Below, one piece after another: positions 24,936 to 33,398 of a DNA stretch of 64,000 nt; positions within the stretch are counted from its first letter, which is position 1, and every line of letters begins with the position of its first letter. A model generated the notes under the pieces. That model was not told the origin of the DNA and searched no databases. It saw nothing but the letters and a program-made list of their open reading frames with translations. The position numbers were made by a program, and so were the translations under genes. This stretch comes from Nakamurella lactea DSM 19367 (lineage in GTDB: Bacteria; Actinomycetota; Actinomycetes; Mycobacteriales; Nakamurellaceae). The DNA lies in contig NZ_AUFT01000016.1 of assembly GCF_000426645.1 (NCBI RefSeq), positions 62,001-126,000 of the forward strand, written 5' to 3'.

Positions 24936-27089
24936 ATGTCGAACATCCAGCGCAGGGATCTACTGAAAGGTGCTGCGGTCACGGTCGTCGGCGCCGTCCT
25001 GGTGCCCTCAGTCGGGGCCGGGGTGGCCGACGCGGCAGCACCGGCGCCCACCGGTGCCGGTCCACATCACCACCGGGATCACCGCGGGCGCACCCCGAGC
25101 TTCTCGACACCCGGAGGGGCCGACTTTCCCAAGGTCAGTGGCAATCTCGGGAACCAGAACTACTCCGGTCTGGCCGGAATTCACCGCGGCAACATTCGTC
25201 GACTCAAGGGTGCGTGGGTCAACCGGATCGAGGGCGGCATCAACACGGGTACCAATCAGAGCACGCCGGTGGCGGTCGACGGCGTGCTGTTCATCGAGTC
25301 GGCCTTCGGCAACGTCTTCGCCGTCGACGGCGTCACCGGCGTCACCAAATGGGAGTACCGCCAAACCCGTGGCAGCCTGACCCGGCGGGGGGTGGGCGTG
25401 GGCGACGGCAAGGTCTTCACCCACGGCAACGGCAACTGGATCATCGCACTGGACCAGGAGACGGGCGCGGTGGTCTGGGAGAAGCAGATCAACGGCTACG
25501 GAAACATGGAGAAGGTTGCGATCACGTACCACGATGGCATCCTGTACTGCGGCACGGCAGATGGCGACCGCGGTGCTGCGCTGGCGGTCGACGCCGGCAA
25601 CGGCGAGCTGATCTGGCACTTCTGGGGAACCCCGGGTCCCGGTGAGATCGGCAACGACACCTGGGAAGGCGACTCGTACCTCCGGGGCGGCGCGACACCG
25701 TGGCAACACTGCGCGATCGACCCCGAACTTGGCCTGGTGTACTGGACGTTCGGAAATGCACGCGGCTCGCGTTCATCACAGGACGGCTCGGAACGCGGTG
25801 GGATGAACTTGTTCTCGAGTTCGATCGTTGCGATGGATCTGAAGACCGGCAAGTACAGATGGCACTTCCAATCGGTGCATCACAACATCTGGGACATGGA
25901 CAACGAGATGCCGCCGGTGCTGGCGGACGTGAAGATCCACGGACGGAAACGAAAGATTGTCGTCTACGGGAGCAAGTCCGGCATGTACTACATCCTGGAT
26001 CGTACCGACGGCTCCGCTCCGCTGGGAATCGACGAGGTTCCGGTTCCGCAGGACGCGCGGCAGAAGACCTGGCCGACCCAGCCGTTCCCACGCCAGGGGA
26101 CCTGGACCGAACATCGGATCGTCGATCAGCCACTCGGTACCTCGATACCCGGCGACCCGAATCGGGCAGTCCCCAACTACGTGCAGGGGGCGCTCTACGA
26201 CCCGCATTGGGACATCCCGATCCTGTCGACTCCGGGCCACGGTGGGGGCGCGTGCTGGAATCACCATTCGTACAGCCACAGCACGGGTCTGGTGTACACC
26301 GGATTCGGGTACGTCGCTGCCGCTCACGATCTGGTCGAACGGAGCAACGGTTTGCGGCCGCCGGGTGAATATCAAACCGGTGGAATCGTCGCGGTTGATC
26401 CGCGCAAGAACACGGTCAAGTGGAAGAAGCGGATGCCTTATTCGCTGGCCCACGGGAACGGGATCTTGAACACTGCGAGCGATGTGCTGTTCATCGGGCA
26501 GCCGGACGGGAACCTGCTCTGCCTTGACGCCCGCAATGGCCATGAGATCTGGCGCTGGCAGTGCGGAGCAGCGATCAGCGCCAGCCCCATCATGTACGAG
26601 GTCGATGGCGAGCAGTACCTGGCGATGTACGCCGGCGGGACCGGCACGCCCTATGGCGACTCTGCTCCGCGTGGAGACTTCCTGTGGGCGTTCAAGATCG
26701 GCGGGAAGCTCGGGCCGGCGCCGACGCCGCCACCGCCGGTGATCCGCCGGCCTGTTTCCGGGGACCCGGTGGAAGGGAGCGCCGTCAACAACACGGTGGT
26801 ACTCGCACGTACTTACAACTCGAATACCGGAGAGGTCGGAAATGAGGAGTCAACGTCCGTCAACGGAATGGCTCCCACCCATCTGCGGGTACCGAAGGGT
26901 ACAACGGTGACCTTCGTGAATCCATCGGACAACGTGCACGAGCACGGCGCGACCCAATTCTTCGAGGGCTTGTTCGACATCAAGTTGCAACCGGGGCAAT
27001 CCTTCACCTATCGGTTCAACAAGAGAGGTGAGTACTTCTTCAACGACTGCTTCGATCCACGCCCGACCGGGAAGGTCGAGGTGTACTGA
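24936..27089 (+). CDS. Exported PQQ-dependent dehydrogenase with C-terminal cupredoxin domain
   Basis: 717-aa quinoprotein. N-terminal QRRDLLKG followed by a hydrophobic stretch and ADAAAPA looks like a Tat signal. The eight-bladed propeller is of the methanol/ethanol dehydrogenase class: TNQSTPVAVDGVLF, repeated W-docking motifs (VVWEKQ, ELIWHF, IWRWQC), and HHNIWDMDNEMPP containing the conserved Asp. The last ~100 residues (from about 618) form a cupredoxin-like domain: FVNPSDNVHEHG and FNDCFDPRPTGKVEVY supply His, Cys and further ligands for copper. No haem CxxCH motif, so the copper domain may take electrons instead. The ATG at 24936 follows GGAG. Substrate unknown. Confidence 0.92.
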   Translation: MSNIQRRDLLKGAAVTVVGAVLVPSVGAGVADAAAPAPTGAGPHHHRDHRGRTPSFSTPGGADFPKVSGNLGNQNYSGLAGIHRGNIRRLKGAWVNRIEGGINTGTNQSTPVAVDGVLFIESAFGNVFAVDGVTGVTKWEYRQTRGSLTRRGVGVGDGKVFTHGNGNWIIALDQETGAVVWEKQINGYGNMEKVAITYHDGILYCGTADGDRGAALAVDAGNGELIWHFWGTPGPGEIGNDTWEGDSYLRGGATPWQHCAIDPELGLVYWTFGNARGSRSSQDGSERGGMNLFSSSIVAMDLKTGKYRWHFQSVHHNIWDMDNEMPPVLADVKIHGRKRKIVVYGSKSGMYYILDRTDGSAPLGIDEVPVPQDARQKTWPTQPFPRQGTWTEHRIVDQPLGTSIPGDPNRAVPNYVQGALYDPHWDIPILSTPGHGGGACWNHHSYSHSTGLVYTGFGYVAAAHDLVERSNGLRPPGEYQTGGIVAVDPRKNTVKWKKRMPYSLAHGNGILNTASDVLFIGQPDGNLLCLDARNGHEIWRWQCGAAISASPIMYEVDGEQYLAMYAGGTGTPYGDSAPRGDFLWAFKIGGKLGPAPTPPPPVIRRPVSGDPVEGSAVNNTVVLARTYNSNTGEVGNEESTSVNGMAPTHLRVPKGTTVTFVNPSDNVHEHGATQFFEGLFDIKLQPGQSFTYRFNKRGEYFFNDCFDPRPTGKVEVY

Positions 27090-27183
27090 GCAGGTCGGCT
27101 CTCGCGAGTCTTCAACCGGCTCTGTGACCGATGCCGGCAACTCCGCCCGAGGGTGGGCCGGTCGGCACCCGGCACCAGCAGCC

Positions 27184-27218
27184 CCGGCCCGAATGGGAGC
27201 ATTCCCCATTCGGGCCGG
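27184..27218 (+). terminator. Strong hairpin terminator
   Basis: CCGGCCCGAATGGG (27184-27197) and CCCATTCGGGCCGG (27205-27218) form a perfect 14-bp stem with a 7-nt loop, 95 bp after the PQQ dehydrogenase stop. No U-tract. The rest of 27090-27366 shows no gene. Confidence 0.75.
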
Positions 27219-27366
27219 TGGCGTGGGTGGAAGCTGAGCGGGGCCCGTACTGCCCGAACGCGGTCTTCCATGGCTTGCCGCCCGACAGTGGGCTGGTGGC
27301 CGCTCGTGCCGGTCGCTGACGGCCTCGATCTCCCGCAGGGTGGATGCGACCGCTACGGTCGGAGGC

Positions 27367-27927
27367 ATGGTTATCGAACCGGATAGCATCCAGCCGGACA
27401 CGAAGGACTGGACCTGGGTACTGGACCGCAGTTGCCCGGAATGCGGGTTCGACCCTGGTTCCGTCAGCCGCGGGAACCTGGCGGGCCGGATCGCCGCGGC
27501 CCTGGAGCCCTGGCCCGCCCTGTTGGCGGCGGATTCCTGCGCGGTGCGGCCGCAACCGTCGACCTGGTCGAGACTCGAGTACGGCGCGCATGTGCGGGAG
27601 GTGACGCAGCTGATGCGCCGGCGGCTCGAGCAGATCCTGACCGAGGACGACGCCAGGTTCGCGAACTGGGATCAGGACGTCGCCGCGGTCGAAGGTCAAT
27701 ACGGTCTGCAGAACCCGCGGGACGTGGCGGCCGGCATCGTCAGCGGCGGCGCCGCACTGGTGACGGCGTTCGGCTCGGTCCCGGCGGACGCCTGGGAACG
27801 ACAGGGGGTGCGCAGCAACGGATCACGGTTCACCGCCTACACGCTCGGGGTGTACGCGCTGCACGATCTGGCGCACCACGTCTGGGACGTGACCGACGGA
27901 GTGCCGACCCCCGACGGACCGGCATGA
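27367..27927 (+). CDS. DinB-like / mycothiol-dependent isomerase superfamily protein
   Basis: 186-aa four-helix-bundle protein. [20 protein letters not shown] at the N-terminus is characteristic of an actinobacterial DinB-like group. Metal-ligand His candidates are in YGAHVREV and in [10 protein letters not shown] near the C-terminus. The ATG at 27367 matches family starts, though GGAGG is only 1 nt away; the GTG at 27340 is an alternative. The stop overlaps the following aminotransferase start (ATGA). The family includes thiol-dependent S-transferases, but no reaction can be assigned. Confidence 0.8.
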   Translation: MVIEPDSIQPDTKDWTWVLDRSCPECGFDPGSVSRGNLAGRIAAALEPWPALLAADSCAVRPQPSTWSRLEYGAHVREVTQLMRRRLEQILTEDDARFANWDQDVAAVEGQYGLQNPRDVAAGIVSGGAALVTAFGSVPADAWERQGVRSNGSRFTAYTLGVYALHDLAHHVWDVTDGVPTPDGPA

Positions 27928-29132
27928 CCACCGCGTTGCCGAACCCGTTGCAGCAGCTGACGGCTGCGCAGTTGCGGCAGCGGACCAGCGCCAAGTGGCG
28001 GGAGTTCCCCGCCGACGTGCTGCCGATGTGGGTGGCCGAGATGGACGTGCTGCCGGCCGAGCCGGTCCAGCGGGCGTTGATCGGAGCCATCCGGGCCGGC
28101 GACACCGGCTACGCCCACGGCACCGGATACGCGGAAGCGTTGCGGGACTTCGCGTCCCGGCGTTGGGGATGGGAAGGGTTGGCCGTTGAGCTGACCACCG
28201 TCGTCCCGGACGTGATGCTCGGCGTTGTCGAGATGCTGCGGCTGGTCACCGATCCCGGTGACTGCGTGGTGGTGAACAGTCCGGTGTATCCGCCGTTCTA
28301 CGCGTTCGTCAGGAGCTCGGGACGGCGGGTCGTCGAGGCACCGCTGAACGGCGCTCACCGGGTCGACCTCGACGCGCTGGCCGCGGCCTTCGAACGGGCC
28401 GGCAGGAGCGGCGGTCGGGCTGCCTATCTGTTGTGCAATCCGCACAATCCGACCGGGACGGTGCACACTGCCACCGAACTCGCCGCGGTCGCGGCGCTGG
28501 CCGCCGAGCACGGCGTGCGGGTGGTGGCCGACGAGATCCACGCCCCGTTGGTGTTGCCGGGCGCCGACTTCGTGCCGTACCTGAGTGTGCCCGGCGGCGA
28601 CGACGGACTGTCCCTGATGTCCGCGTCCAAGGGCTGGAACCTGGCCGGGCTGAAGGCCGCCGTCGCGGTGGCCGGGCCGCGGTCCGCCGCCGACCTGGCC
28701 AGGGTGCCGGAGGAGGTGAGCCACGGCGTCAGCCACCTCGGGATGATCGCCCACACGGCGGCCCTGCGGGACGGCGGCGACTGGCTCGACGCGCTGCTGG
28801 CCGGTCTGGACCGGAACCGGTCGCGGCTCGCGGAACTGCTCGCCGAGCACCTGCCGACGGTCGGATATCGCCCGCCGGAGGCCACCTTCCTGGCCTGGCT
28901 GGACTGCACCGCGCTCGGGGTTGACGAAGGACCGGCGGCGGAACCGGGTTTGGTGACCCTGAGCGTCGGCGCAGCAGCGATGTTCCTGCAGCGGGCCAAG
29001 GTTGCGGTGAGTGCCGGCGCCGCGTTCGGCAGTGGCGGTGCCGGGCACATTCGGCTCAACTACGCGACTTCCACCGAATTGCTGACCGAGGGTATTCGCC
29101 GGATGGGCCGGGCAGCGCGGGAGCTCGACTGA
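27924..29132 (+). CDS. PLP-dependent C-S lyase / aminotransferase (MalY/PatB family)
   Basis: 402-aa fold-type I PLP enzyme. N-terminal [10 protein letters not shown] is the MalY/PatB signature, [18 protein letters not shown] follows, cofactor contacts are CNPHNPTG and [10 protein letters not shown], the Schiff-base Lys is in [12 protein letters not shown], and the C-terminal Arg is in HIRLNYAT. Such enzymes cleave cystathionine or related thioethers (cystathionine beta-lyase activity) and may help methionine metabolism. Starts by ATGA overlap with the DinB-like gene; ends before the convergent ogt. Confidence 0.93.
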   Translation: MTTALPNPLQQLTAAQLRQRTSAKWREFPADVLPMWVAEMDVLPAEPVQRALIGAIRAGDTGYAHGTGYAEALRDFASRRWGWEGLAVELTTVVPDVMLGVVEMLRLVTDPGDCVVVNSPVYPPFYAFVRSSGRRVVEAPLNGAHRVDLDALAAAFERAGRSGGRAAYLLCNPHNPTGTVHTATELAAVAALAAEHGVRVVADEIHAPLVLPGADFVPYLSVPGGDDGLSLMSASKGWNLAGLKAAVAVAGPRSAADLARVPEEVSHGVSHLGMIAHTAALRDGGDWLDALLAGLDRNRSRLAELLAEHLPTVGYRPPEATFLAWLDCTALGVDEGPAAEPGLVTLSVGAAAMFLQRAKVAVSAGAAFGSGGAGHIRLNYATSTELLTEGIRRMGRAARELD

Positions 29133-29141
29133 CGCCGGACC

Positions 29142-29762
29142 TCAGGCTGCGGACTCCAGGGCGAGCAGTGCGACCTTGGCCGCCGGTCCACCGGCATAGC
29201 CGCCCGGCGTTCCGTCGGAGCGCACCACCCGGTGACAGGGGACCACCACCGGCAACGGATTGGTGGCGCAGGCGCTGCCGACTGCGCGCACGGCTCGTGG
29301 GTTGCCGACCACGGCGGCCACGTCCCGGTAGGTCTCGGTGTGGCCGTAGCCGATGTCCGGCAGGTGCTGCTGCACCAACCGGCGGAATCCGCTGGACAGC
29401 GAGAAGTCCAGTGCCAGATCGAATCCGGTCCGCCGGCCGGCGAAGTACTCCTCGAGCTGACGGGCGGCCGCATCGAGTCGGCCGGGAGACCGCAGGATCC
29501 GCGGGCTGAGTCGATCGGCCAGCGCCTGCAACACCGCGTCGAACCCTTCGCGTCGGTACGCGATGCGCACCAGGCCGCGCTCGGTGCCGGCCAGCAGCAA
29601 TGGTCCGACCGGCGAGTCGACGACGGTATAGGCGACGTCCAGAATCCCCGTGGTGTCGGCGATATCGGCCAGCTGTCGGCGCAGGGCGGCGAGTTCGGTG
29701 GCGGTCGGCTCGGTCAGGGAGGCGAGCCGACCGGCGATCGGTTCGCCGGTGGTCTGGTTCAT
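29142..29762 (-). CDS. ogt: Methylated-DNA-protein-cysteine methyltransferase
   Basis: 206-aa suicide alkyltransferase that repairs O6-methylguanine. The acceptor Cys is in PVVVPCHRVVRSDG, followed by GGYAGGPAAKVALLALE. The HTH is around TYRDVAAVVGNPRAVRAVGSA. A ~60-residue N-terminal part precedes the catalytic domain. Its ATG overlaps the stop of the sigma-factor gene, so the two are coupled. Linking a repair enzyme to a sigma factor suggests alkylation-stress control. Confidence 0.95.
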   Translation of the reverse strand: MNQTTGEPIAGRLASLTEPTATELAALRRQLADIADTTGILDVAYTVVDSPVGPLLLAGTERGLVRIAYRREGFDAVLQALADRLSPRILRSPGRLDAAARQLEEYFAGRRTGFDLALDFSLSSGFRRLVQQHLPDIGYGHTETYRDVAAVVGNPRAVRAVGSACATNPLPVVVPCHRVVRSDGTPGGYAGGPAAKVALLALESAA

Positions 29763-30268
29763 CGTGGTGCTCCCTTCGATGCTGCACCGCCGCGGGTGAC
29801 GGTGGTGCGTAGCTTCTTGATCCCGTCGGCGGCCGCCCGCCGGGCCGCATCGGTGCTGCCGCCCAGCTCTTCGGCCACGCCGGCGTACGGCAGGCCGCCC
29901 AGGTAGTGGTAGGCAACGGCCATCCGCTGCCGGTCCGGCAGCGCGGCAACGGCCTGCCAGATCTCCTGCTCGTCGACCCGGTCCGGCAGCCCGATCGTCG
30001 ACTCGGTGTCCGGTACCGCCTCGATCGGGGTGGCCCGGCGTTGCCGGCTTCGGATGATGTCGATCGCCTTCCGGTGCGCCACCGTCACCAGCCAGGCCTG
30101 CATGTTGGTCGCCGCCGGCAGTTCCGGGTAGCTGCGCAGGGCGGCCAGGAAGACTTCCGACCAGGCGTCATCGGCGTCAGGTCCCGGGCCGAGAACGGCC
30201 CGGCAGACGCGTAACACGGTGCTGCCGTGCTGGTCGACGACCGTTTCGAACGGCGGTTTGGTGTCCAT
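29759..30268 (-). CDS. RNA polymerase sigma factor, ECF-like
   Basis: 169-aa sigma-70 family protein with only regions 2 and 4. Region 2: LGPGPDADDAWSEVFLAALR and AWLVTVAHRKAIDIIRSR. Region 4: ALPDRQRMAVAYHYLGGLPY and VAEELGGSTDAARRAAADGI. The ATG at 30268 is used (GTG 30271 immediately before is also possible). No anti-sigma gene is adjacent; ogt overlaps its stop. It could direct transcription of ogt and other repair genes, which is inference from the coupling. Confidence 0.92.
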   Translation of the reverse strand: MDTKPPFETVVDQHGSTVLRVCRAVLGPGPDADDAWSEVFLAALRSYPELPAATNMQAWLVTVAHRKAIDIIRSRQRRATPIEAVPDTESTIGLPDRVDEQEIWQAVAALPDRQRMAVAYHYLGGLPYAGVAEELGGSTDAARRAAADGIKKLRTTVTRGGAASKGAPR

Positions 30269-30304
30269 CACTCTGCAGACGTCACCGCCGGGCAGAACGT
30301 GAGA

Positions 30305-30472
30305 TCAGCTGGGGGTCCCGCTCTTCTTCTTCTGCGTGAGCCAACCCCAGGCGGCCGTCACCAGGAACAGCACGATCCCGATCACCGCCAGCCACAGCAG
30401 GCCCTTGACCACGAAGCCGATGACTCCCATGCCGAGCCAGAGGACCAGGAGAACCAGAATGATGAGGATCAT
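30305..30472 (-). CDS. Small hydrophobic membrane protein
   Basis: 55 aa. It begins MILIILVLLVLWLGMGVIGF, has a Lys-Gly break, then a second helix LLWLAVIGIVLFLVTAAWGW and a basic tail TQKKKSGTPS. Two transmembrane helices in a hairpin with a cytoplasmic Lys-rich end. GGGGAG lies right before the ATG at 30472. Short hydrophobic proteins like this are widespread in actinobacteria without known function. Lies between the sigma factor and the divergent amidohydrolase. Confidence 0.75.
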   Translation of the reverse strand: MILIILVLLVLWLGMGVIGFVVKGLLWLAVIGIVLFLVTAAWGWLTQKKKSGTPS

Positions 30473-30553
30473 CTCCCCAGTATGGCCCCAGCACGGCCGA
30501 TTCCGAATGCGCCGGACCGGACTCGGCTGAGGCCGCCGCAGTATTCTCGTGCG

Positions 30554-31738
30554 ATGGCGGCGAACCCCGCGTCCGGGCCGGTCGCGGTCCGCGGATCATG
30601 GTTGTTCGACGGCACCGGATCGCCGTTGATCGCCGACCCGGTGGTGGTCGTCGCCGGCGGTGTGATCACCGGCATCGGGTTCGCCGGGCCGGCACCGGCC
30701 GGCGTCCCGGTGATCGACCTGCCGGGCGCGACCCTGCTGCCCGGCCTGATCGACCTACACGTCCATCTTGCCTTCGACGCCGGCCCGGATCCGGTCGCTG
30801 CGCTGGCCGACAGGGACGACGACGCTGCGCTGGCGGCCATGGTGCTGGCCGGCCGGAATGCGCTGCGCGGCGGCGTCACCACCGTCCGCGACCTGGGCGA
30901 TCGCGGCTACCTCGCCCTGCAGTTGCGTGGCCGGCCGGACCTGCCGACGATCCTGGCCGCCGGCCCGCCGCTGACCACCCCTGGCGGGCACTGCTATTAC
31001 CTCGGTGGCGTGGTCGAGCCCACCGAACCCGCCATCCGCCGCGCCGTCGCCGAGCATGCGGACCGCGGCGTCGACGTGGTCAAGGTGATGGCCAGTGGCG
31101 GAACGCTGACCCCGGGCACCCGACAGGAGCTGGCCCAGTTCGACGCGGCGCTGCTGCGGGCCGCGGTCGACGAGGCCCACCGCCGCGGCCTTCCGCTGGT
31201 CGCGCACGCCCACGCGGTGCCGGCCATCGACAACGCGGTCGCGGCCGGAGTCGACGGGATCGAACACTGCAGCTTCTGGACCGCCGGCGGCAACGCGGCG
31301 TCCGACGAGCAGATCGCCGCGATCGTCGCCGCCGGCATCTTTGTCGGTGCGACCCTCGGGCAGGTGTCGATACCCGGCGTGGCGCCGCCCGCGGAAGTGA
31401 TGCGCAGGCTGCCGCAGATCATCGACATCCATCGCCGGTTGTACGCCGCGGGCGCCAGAACGGTCGTCGGGACCGACGGCGGGATCGGGCCGACGAAGCC
31501 GCACGATGTGCTGCGAACTGCGCCGGACATGTTGCGCGGCATCGGGTTCAGCCCGGCGGAGGCGCTGCGGACGATCACCTCGGTGGCCGCCGGGGTGTTG
31601 GGTCTTGACCGGCGGAAGGGAACTCTGGCCGTGGGTCACGACGCCGACCTGCTCGCCGTCGACGGCGACCCGCTTGCCGATCCCACTGCGCTGCAACGGG
31701 TCCGGCAGGTATTCATCGGCGGACGTCCGGTGCGATGA
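30554..31738 (+). CDS. Amidohydrolase family protein
   Basis: 394-aa metal-dependent hydrolase of the imidazolonepropionase/Xaa-Pro dipeptidase-like amidohydrolase group. LLPGLIDLHVHLAFDAGP gives the first metal His pair; VKVMASGG carries the Lys ligand, VAHAHAVPAI and GIEHCSF the later His ligands, and VGTDGGIG the catalytic Asp; GHDADLLAVDGDPL is the usual C-terminal return to the beta-sandwich. The ATG at 30554 gives the standard N-terminus (VRGSWLFDGTG). Cytoplasmic, monocistronic, substrate unknown. Confidence 0.9.
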   Translation: MAANPASGPVAVRGSWLFDGTGSPLIADPVVVVAGGVITGIGFAGPAPAGVPVIDLPGATLLPGLIDLHVHLAFDAGPDPVAALADRDDDAALAAMVLAGRNALRGGVTTVRDLGDRGYLALQLRGRPDLPTILAAGPPLTTPGGHCYYLGGVVEPTEPAIRRAVAEHADRGVDVVKVMASGGTLTPGTRQELAQFDAALLRAAVDEAHRRGLPLVAHAHAVPAIDNAVAAGVDGIEHCSFWTAGGNAASDEQIAAIVAAGIFVGATLGQVSIPGVAPPAEVMRRLPQIIDIHRRLYAAGARTVVGTDGGIGPTKPHDVLRTAPDMLRGIGFSPAEALRTITSVAAGVLGLDRRKGTLAVGHDADLLAVDGDPLADPTALQRVRQVFIGGRPVR

Positions 31739-31801
31739 CGGGCGACGGGCCCGGCGCAGACCGGAACCTCGCCGCTGCCCGGTGGGCGTGGCCGGCCGCC
31801 G

Positions 31802-32566
31802 TCAGACCGGTTGTTCGCCGTCCGATACGCCCGACGCGGCGGCGTCGGCTCCCTCGGGTGATCCGGCCGCCTCGTCGACCGTAGGCGCCGTGAGCACCAC
31901 GCAGCAACGACCGGCGGCCGGCGCCAGCCTGGCCTGCAGTCGACGTCCGGCGAGCGAGCCGCTCATCGCGGTGAGCAGCGACAGGTTCATCCCGCACACC
32001 AGGGCGGGGTGCTCGCCGGCCAGCGAATGGAACGGACAGTTCGCCAGCACGATCCGGTCGTCCTCCCGGCGCGGCTCGTAGCCGTTGTCCTGCAGTACCT
32101 TCGTCGCGACCGCCAACGCGCGGTCCGGCGAGTCGGCCGACCCGTCGGCACCGTCGACCATCGCCTGGCCTGCGGCGGTGGCCGCGCGGTGCAGGGTGTC
32201 GGCAACCGGTTCGCCGGTGCGGGTGGACTCGGAGATCGCCTCCGCCATCATCCGGCCGGCCAGTTCGTACTCCCGGTCCGGCAGCGAGACCGAGATGTCC
32301 CGCTGCGTCCGGTGGTAGAGCTTGGCGGTCCGGCCGGCGCCCGGCCCGGTGCGCCCGGTCGTCCTGGCGTAGCCGGACTCCAGCAGACCGTCTGCCTCGA
32401 GCCGATCGAGGTGGAACTTCGCCCGGTGCTGGGCGATGCCGACCGCGTCGGCGGCCTGGTCCCGGCTCACCGGCCCGGGTTGTGCGCAGACGAAAAGGTA
32501 CAACTGGCGGCGCACCTGGTCGGCCAGCGCGCCGATCCCCGAGACGTCCTGCTCGAACGTGCCCAT
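31802..32566 (-). CDS. HTH transcriptional regulator with Cys motif (ArsR/SufR-like)
   Basis: 254-aa regulator. Winged HTH at about 15-70 (RRQLYLFVCAQPGPVSRDQA, GIAQHRAKFHLDRLEADGLL), then a helical region and a C-terminal part with CPFHSLAGEHPALVCGMN and GRCCVVL: Cys-x13-Cys plus later Cys, reminiscent of SufR-type Fe-S or metal-binding regulators. The ATG at 32566 has GAGAGGG 9 nt upstream; ATG 32575 and GTG 32584 are alternatives. Divergent from folE over a promoter carrying inverted repeats. It is a paralogue of the regulator at 39363-40166. Ligand is inferred, not proven. Confidence 0.85.
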   Translation of the reverse strand: MGTFEQDVSGIGALADQVRRQLYLFVCAQPGPVSRDQAADAVGIAQHRAKFHLDRLEADGLLESGYARTTGRTGPGAGRTAKLYHRTQRDISVSLPDREYELAGRMMAEAISESTRTGEPVADTLHRAATAAGQAMVDGADGSADSPDRALAVATKVLQDNGYEPRREDDRIVLANCPFHSLAGEHPALVCGMNLSLLTAMSGSLAGRRLQARLAPAAGRCCVVLTAPTVDEAAGSPEGADAAASGVSDGEQPV

Positions 32567-32621
32567 CCTCGTCATCCCTCTCACCGGCGGTGCCGCAACG
32601 GGTCTCTTACGGACAATTCGC

Positions 32622-32672
32622 TTGACGTTACATTCCCACCGGGTCTAACGTCGACTGTACTACCCGTTAGAC
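32622..32672 (+). promoter_or_regulatory. folE promoter with overlapping operator repeats
   Basis: -35 TTGACG (32622-32627) and -10 TAACGT (32646-32651) are spaced by 18 bp. GTCTAACG (32643-32650) and CGTTAGAC (32665-32672) are perfect inverted 8-mers with centres 22 bp apart; GACGTTA (32624-32630) is an inverted copy of TAACGTC (32646-32652), again 22 bp apart. Three half-sites spaced by about two helical turns overlap the promoter, as expected for a repressor, presumably the divergent HTH protein. Confidence 0.6.
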
Positions 32673-32700
32673 GGTATTACCCCTCACCAGGAGGCGCTTC

Positions 32701-33327
32701 ATGCCCGTCGATGTTGTTCAGCAGGTCAGCTACCCAGACTTCCAGCACGGTCGGCCGCGGCCGGCGGTCGACCTGGCGGCGGCCGCCCGCGCCGCCCGCG
32801 ACTTCCTGCAGGCGCTCGGCGTCGACTGCGACGCTCCCGGAACCCTGAAGAGCCCGCAGCGGATGGCCGAGGCCTACGCCGAGCTGCTCACCCCGCGGCC
32901 GTTCGAACTCACCACCTTCCCCAACGACGAGGGGTACGACGAGCTCGTCGTGGTGCGCTCGATCCCGGTGCAGTCGGTGTGCGAGCACCACCTGCTCCCG
33001 TTCACCGGTGTCGCCCACGTCGGGTACCTGCCGGGAGAGCGGATCCTCGGGCTGTCGAAATTCGCCAGGGTGGTAGAGATGTTCGCCCGCCGCCCGCAGG
33101 TGCAGGAGCGGCTCACCCAGCAGATCGCCCAGTGGCTCGACGACCGGCTGGCCCCCAGCGGAGTCGGCGTGGTCATCGACGCCGAGCACAGCTGCATGAC
33201 ACAGCGCGGCGTGCGGGCCACCGGGGCCGTCACCAGGACGTCGGCGCTGTTCGGGGTACTGCGCGCGGTGCCGTCGTCCCGGGCCGAGTTCCTGGCCGCG
33301 ATCGGCTCAGAAGGCGTCGCGCGGTAG
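32701..33327 (+). CDS. folE: GTP cyclohydrolase I
   Basis: 208-aa enzyme converting GTP to dihydroneopterin triphosphate, first step of tetrahydrofolate synthesis. Zinc ligands Cys94 and His97 (VCEHHLLPF) and Cys165 (SCMTQRGVR) are present, with GYLPGERILGLSKFAR. AGGAGG 6 nt before the ATG is a near-perfect Shine-Dalgarno. No other folate gene is nearby, so this may be a regulated or second copy rather than the folate-operon copy; its divergent partner is a Cys-containing HTH regulator. Confidence 0.97.
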   Translation: MPVDVVQQVSYPDFQHGRPRPAVDLAAAARAARDFLQALGVDCDAPGTLKSPQRMAEAYAELLTPRPFELTTFPNDEGYDELVVVRSIPVQSVCEHHLLPFTGVAHVGYLPGERILGLSKFARVVEMFARRPQVQERLTQQIAQWLDDRLAPSGVGVVIDAEHSCMTQRGVRATGAVTRTSALFGVLRAVPSSRAEFLAAIGSEGVAR

Positions 33328-33398
33328 CCCAACGATCGCGAAGTAGGCACACTCGGGGATAGTCCCCAGCATCAGCGCACAGAATCAGGGAGAACGAG

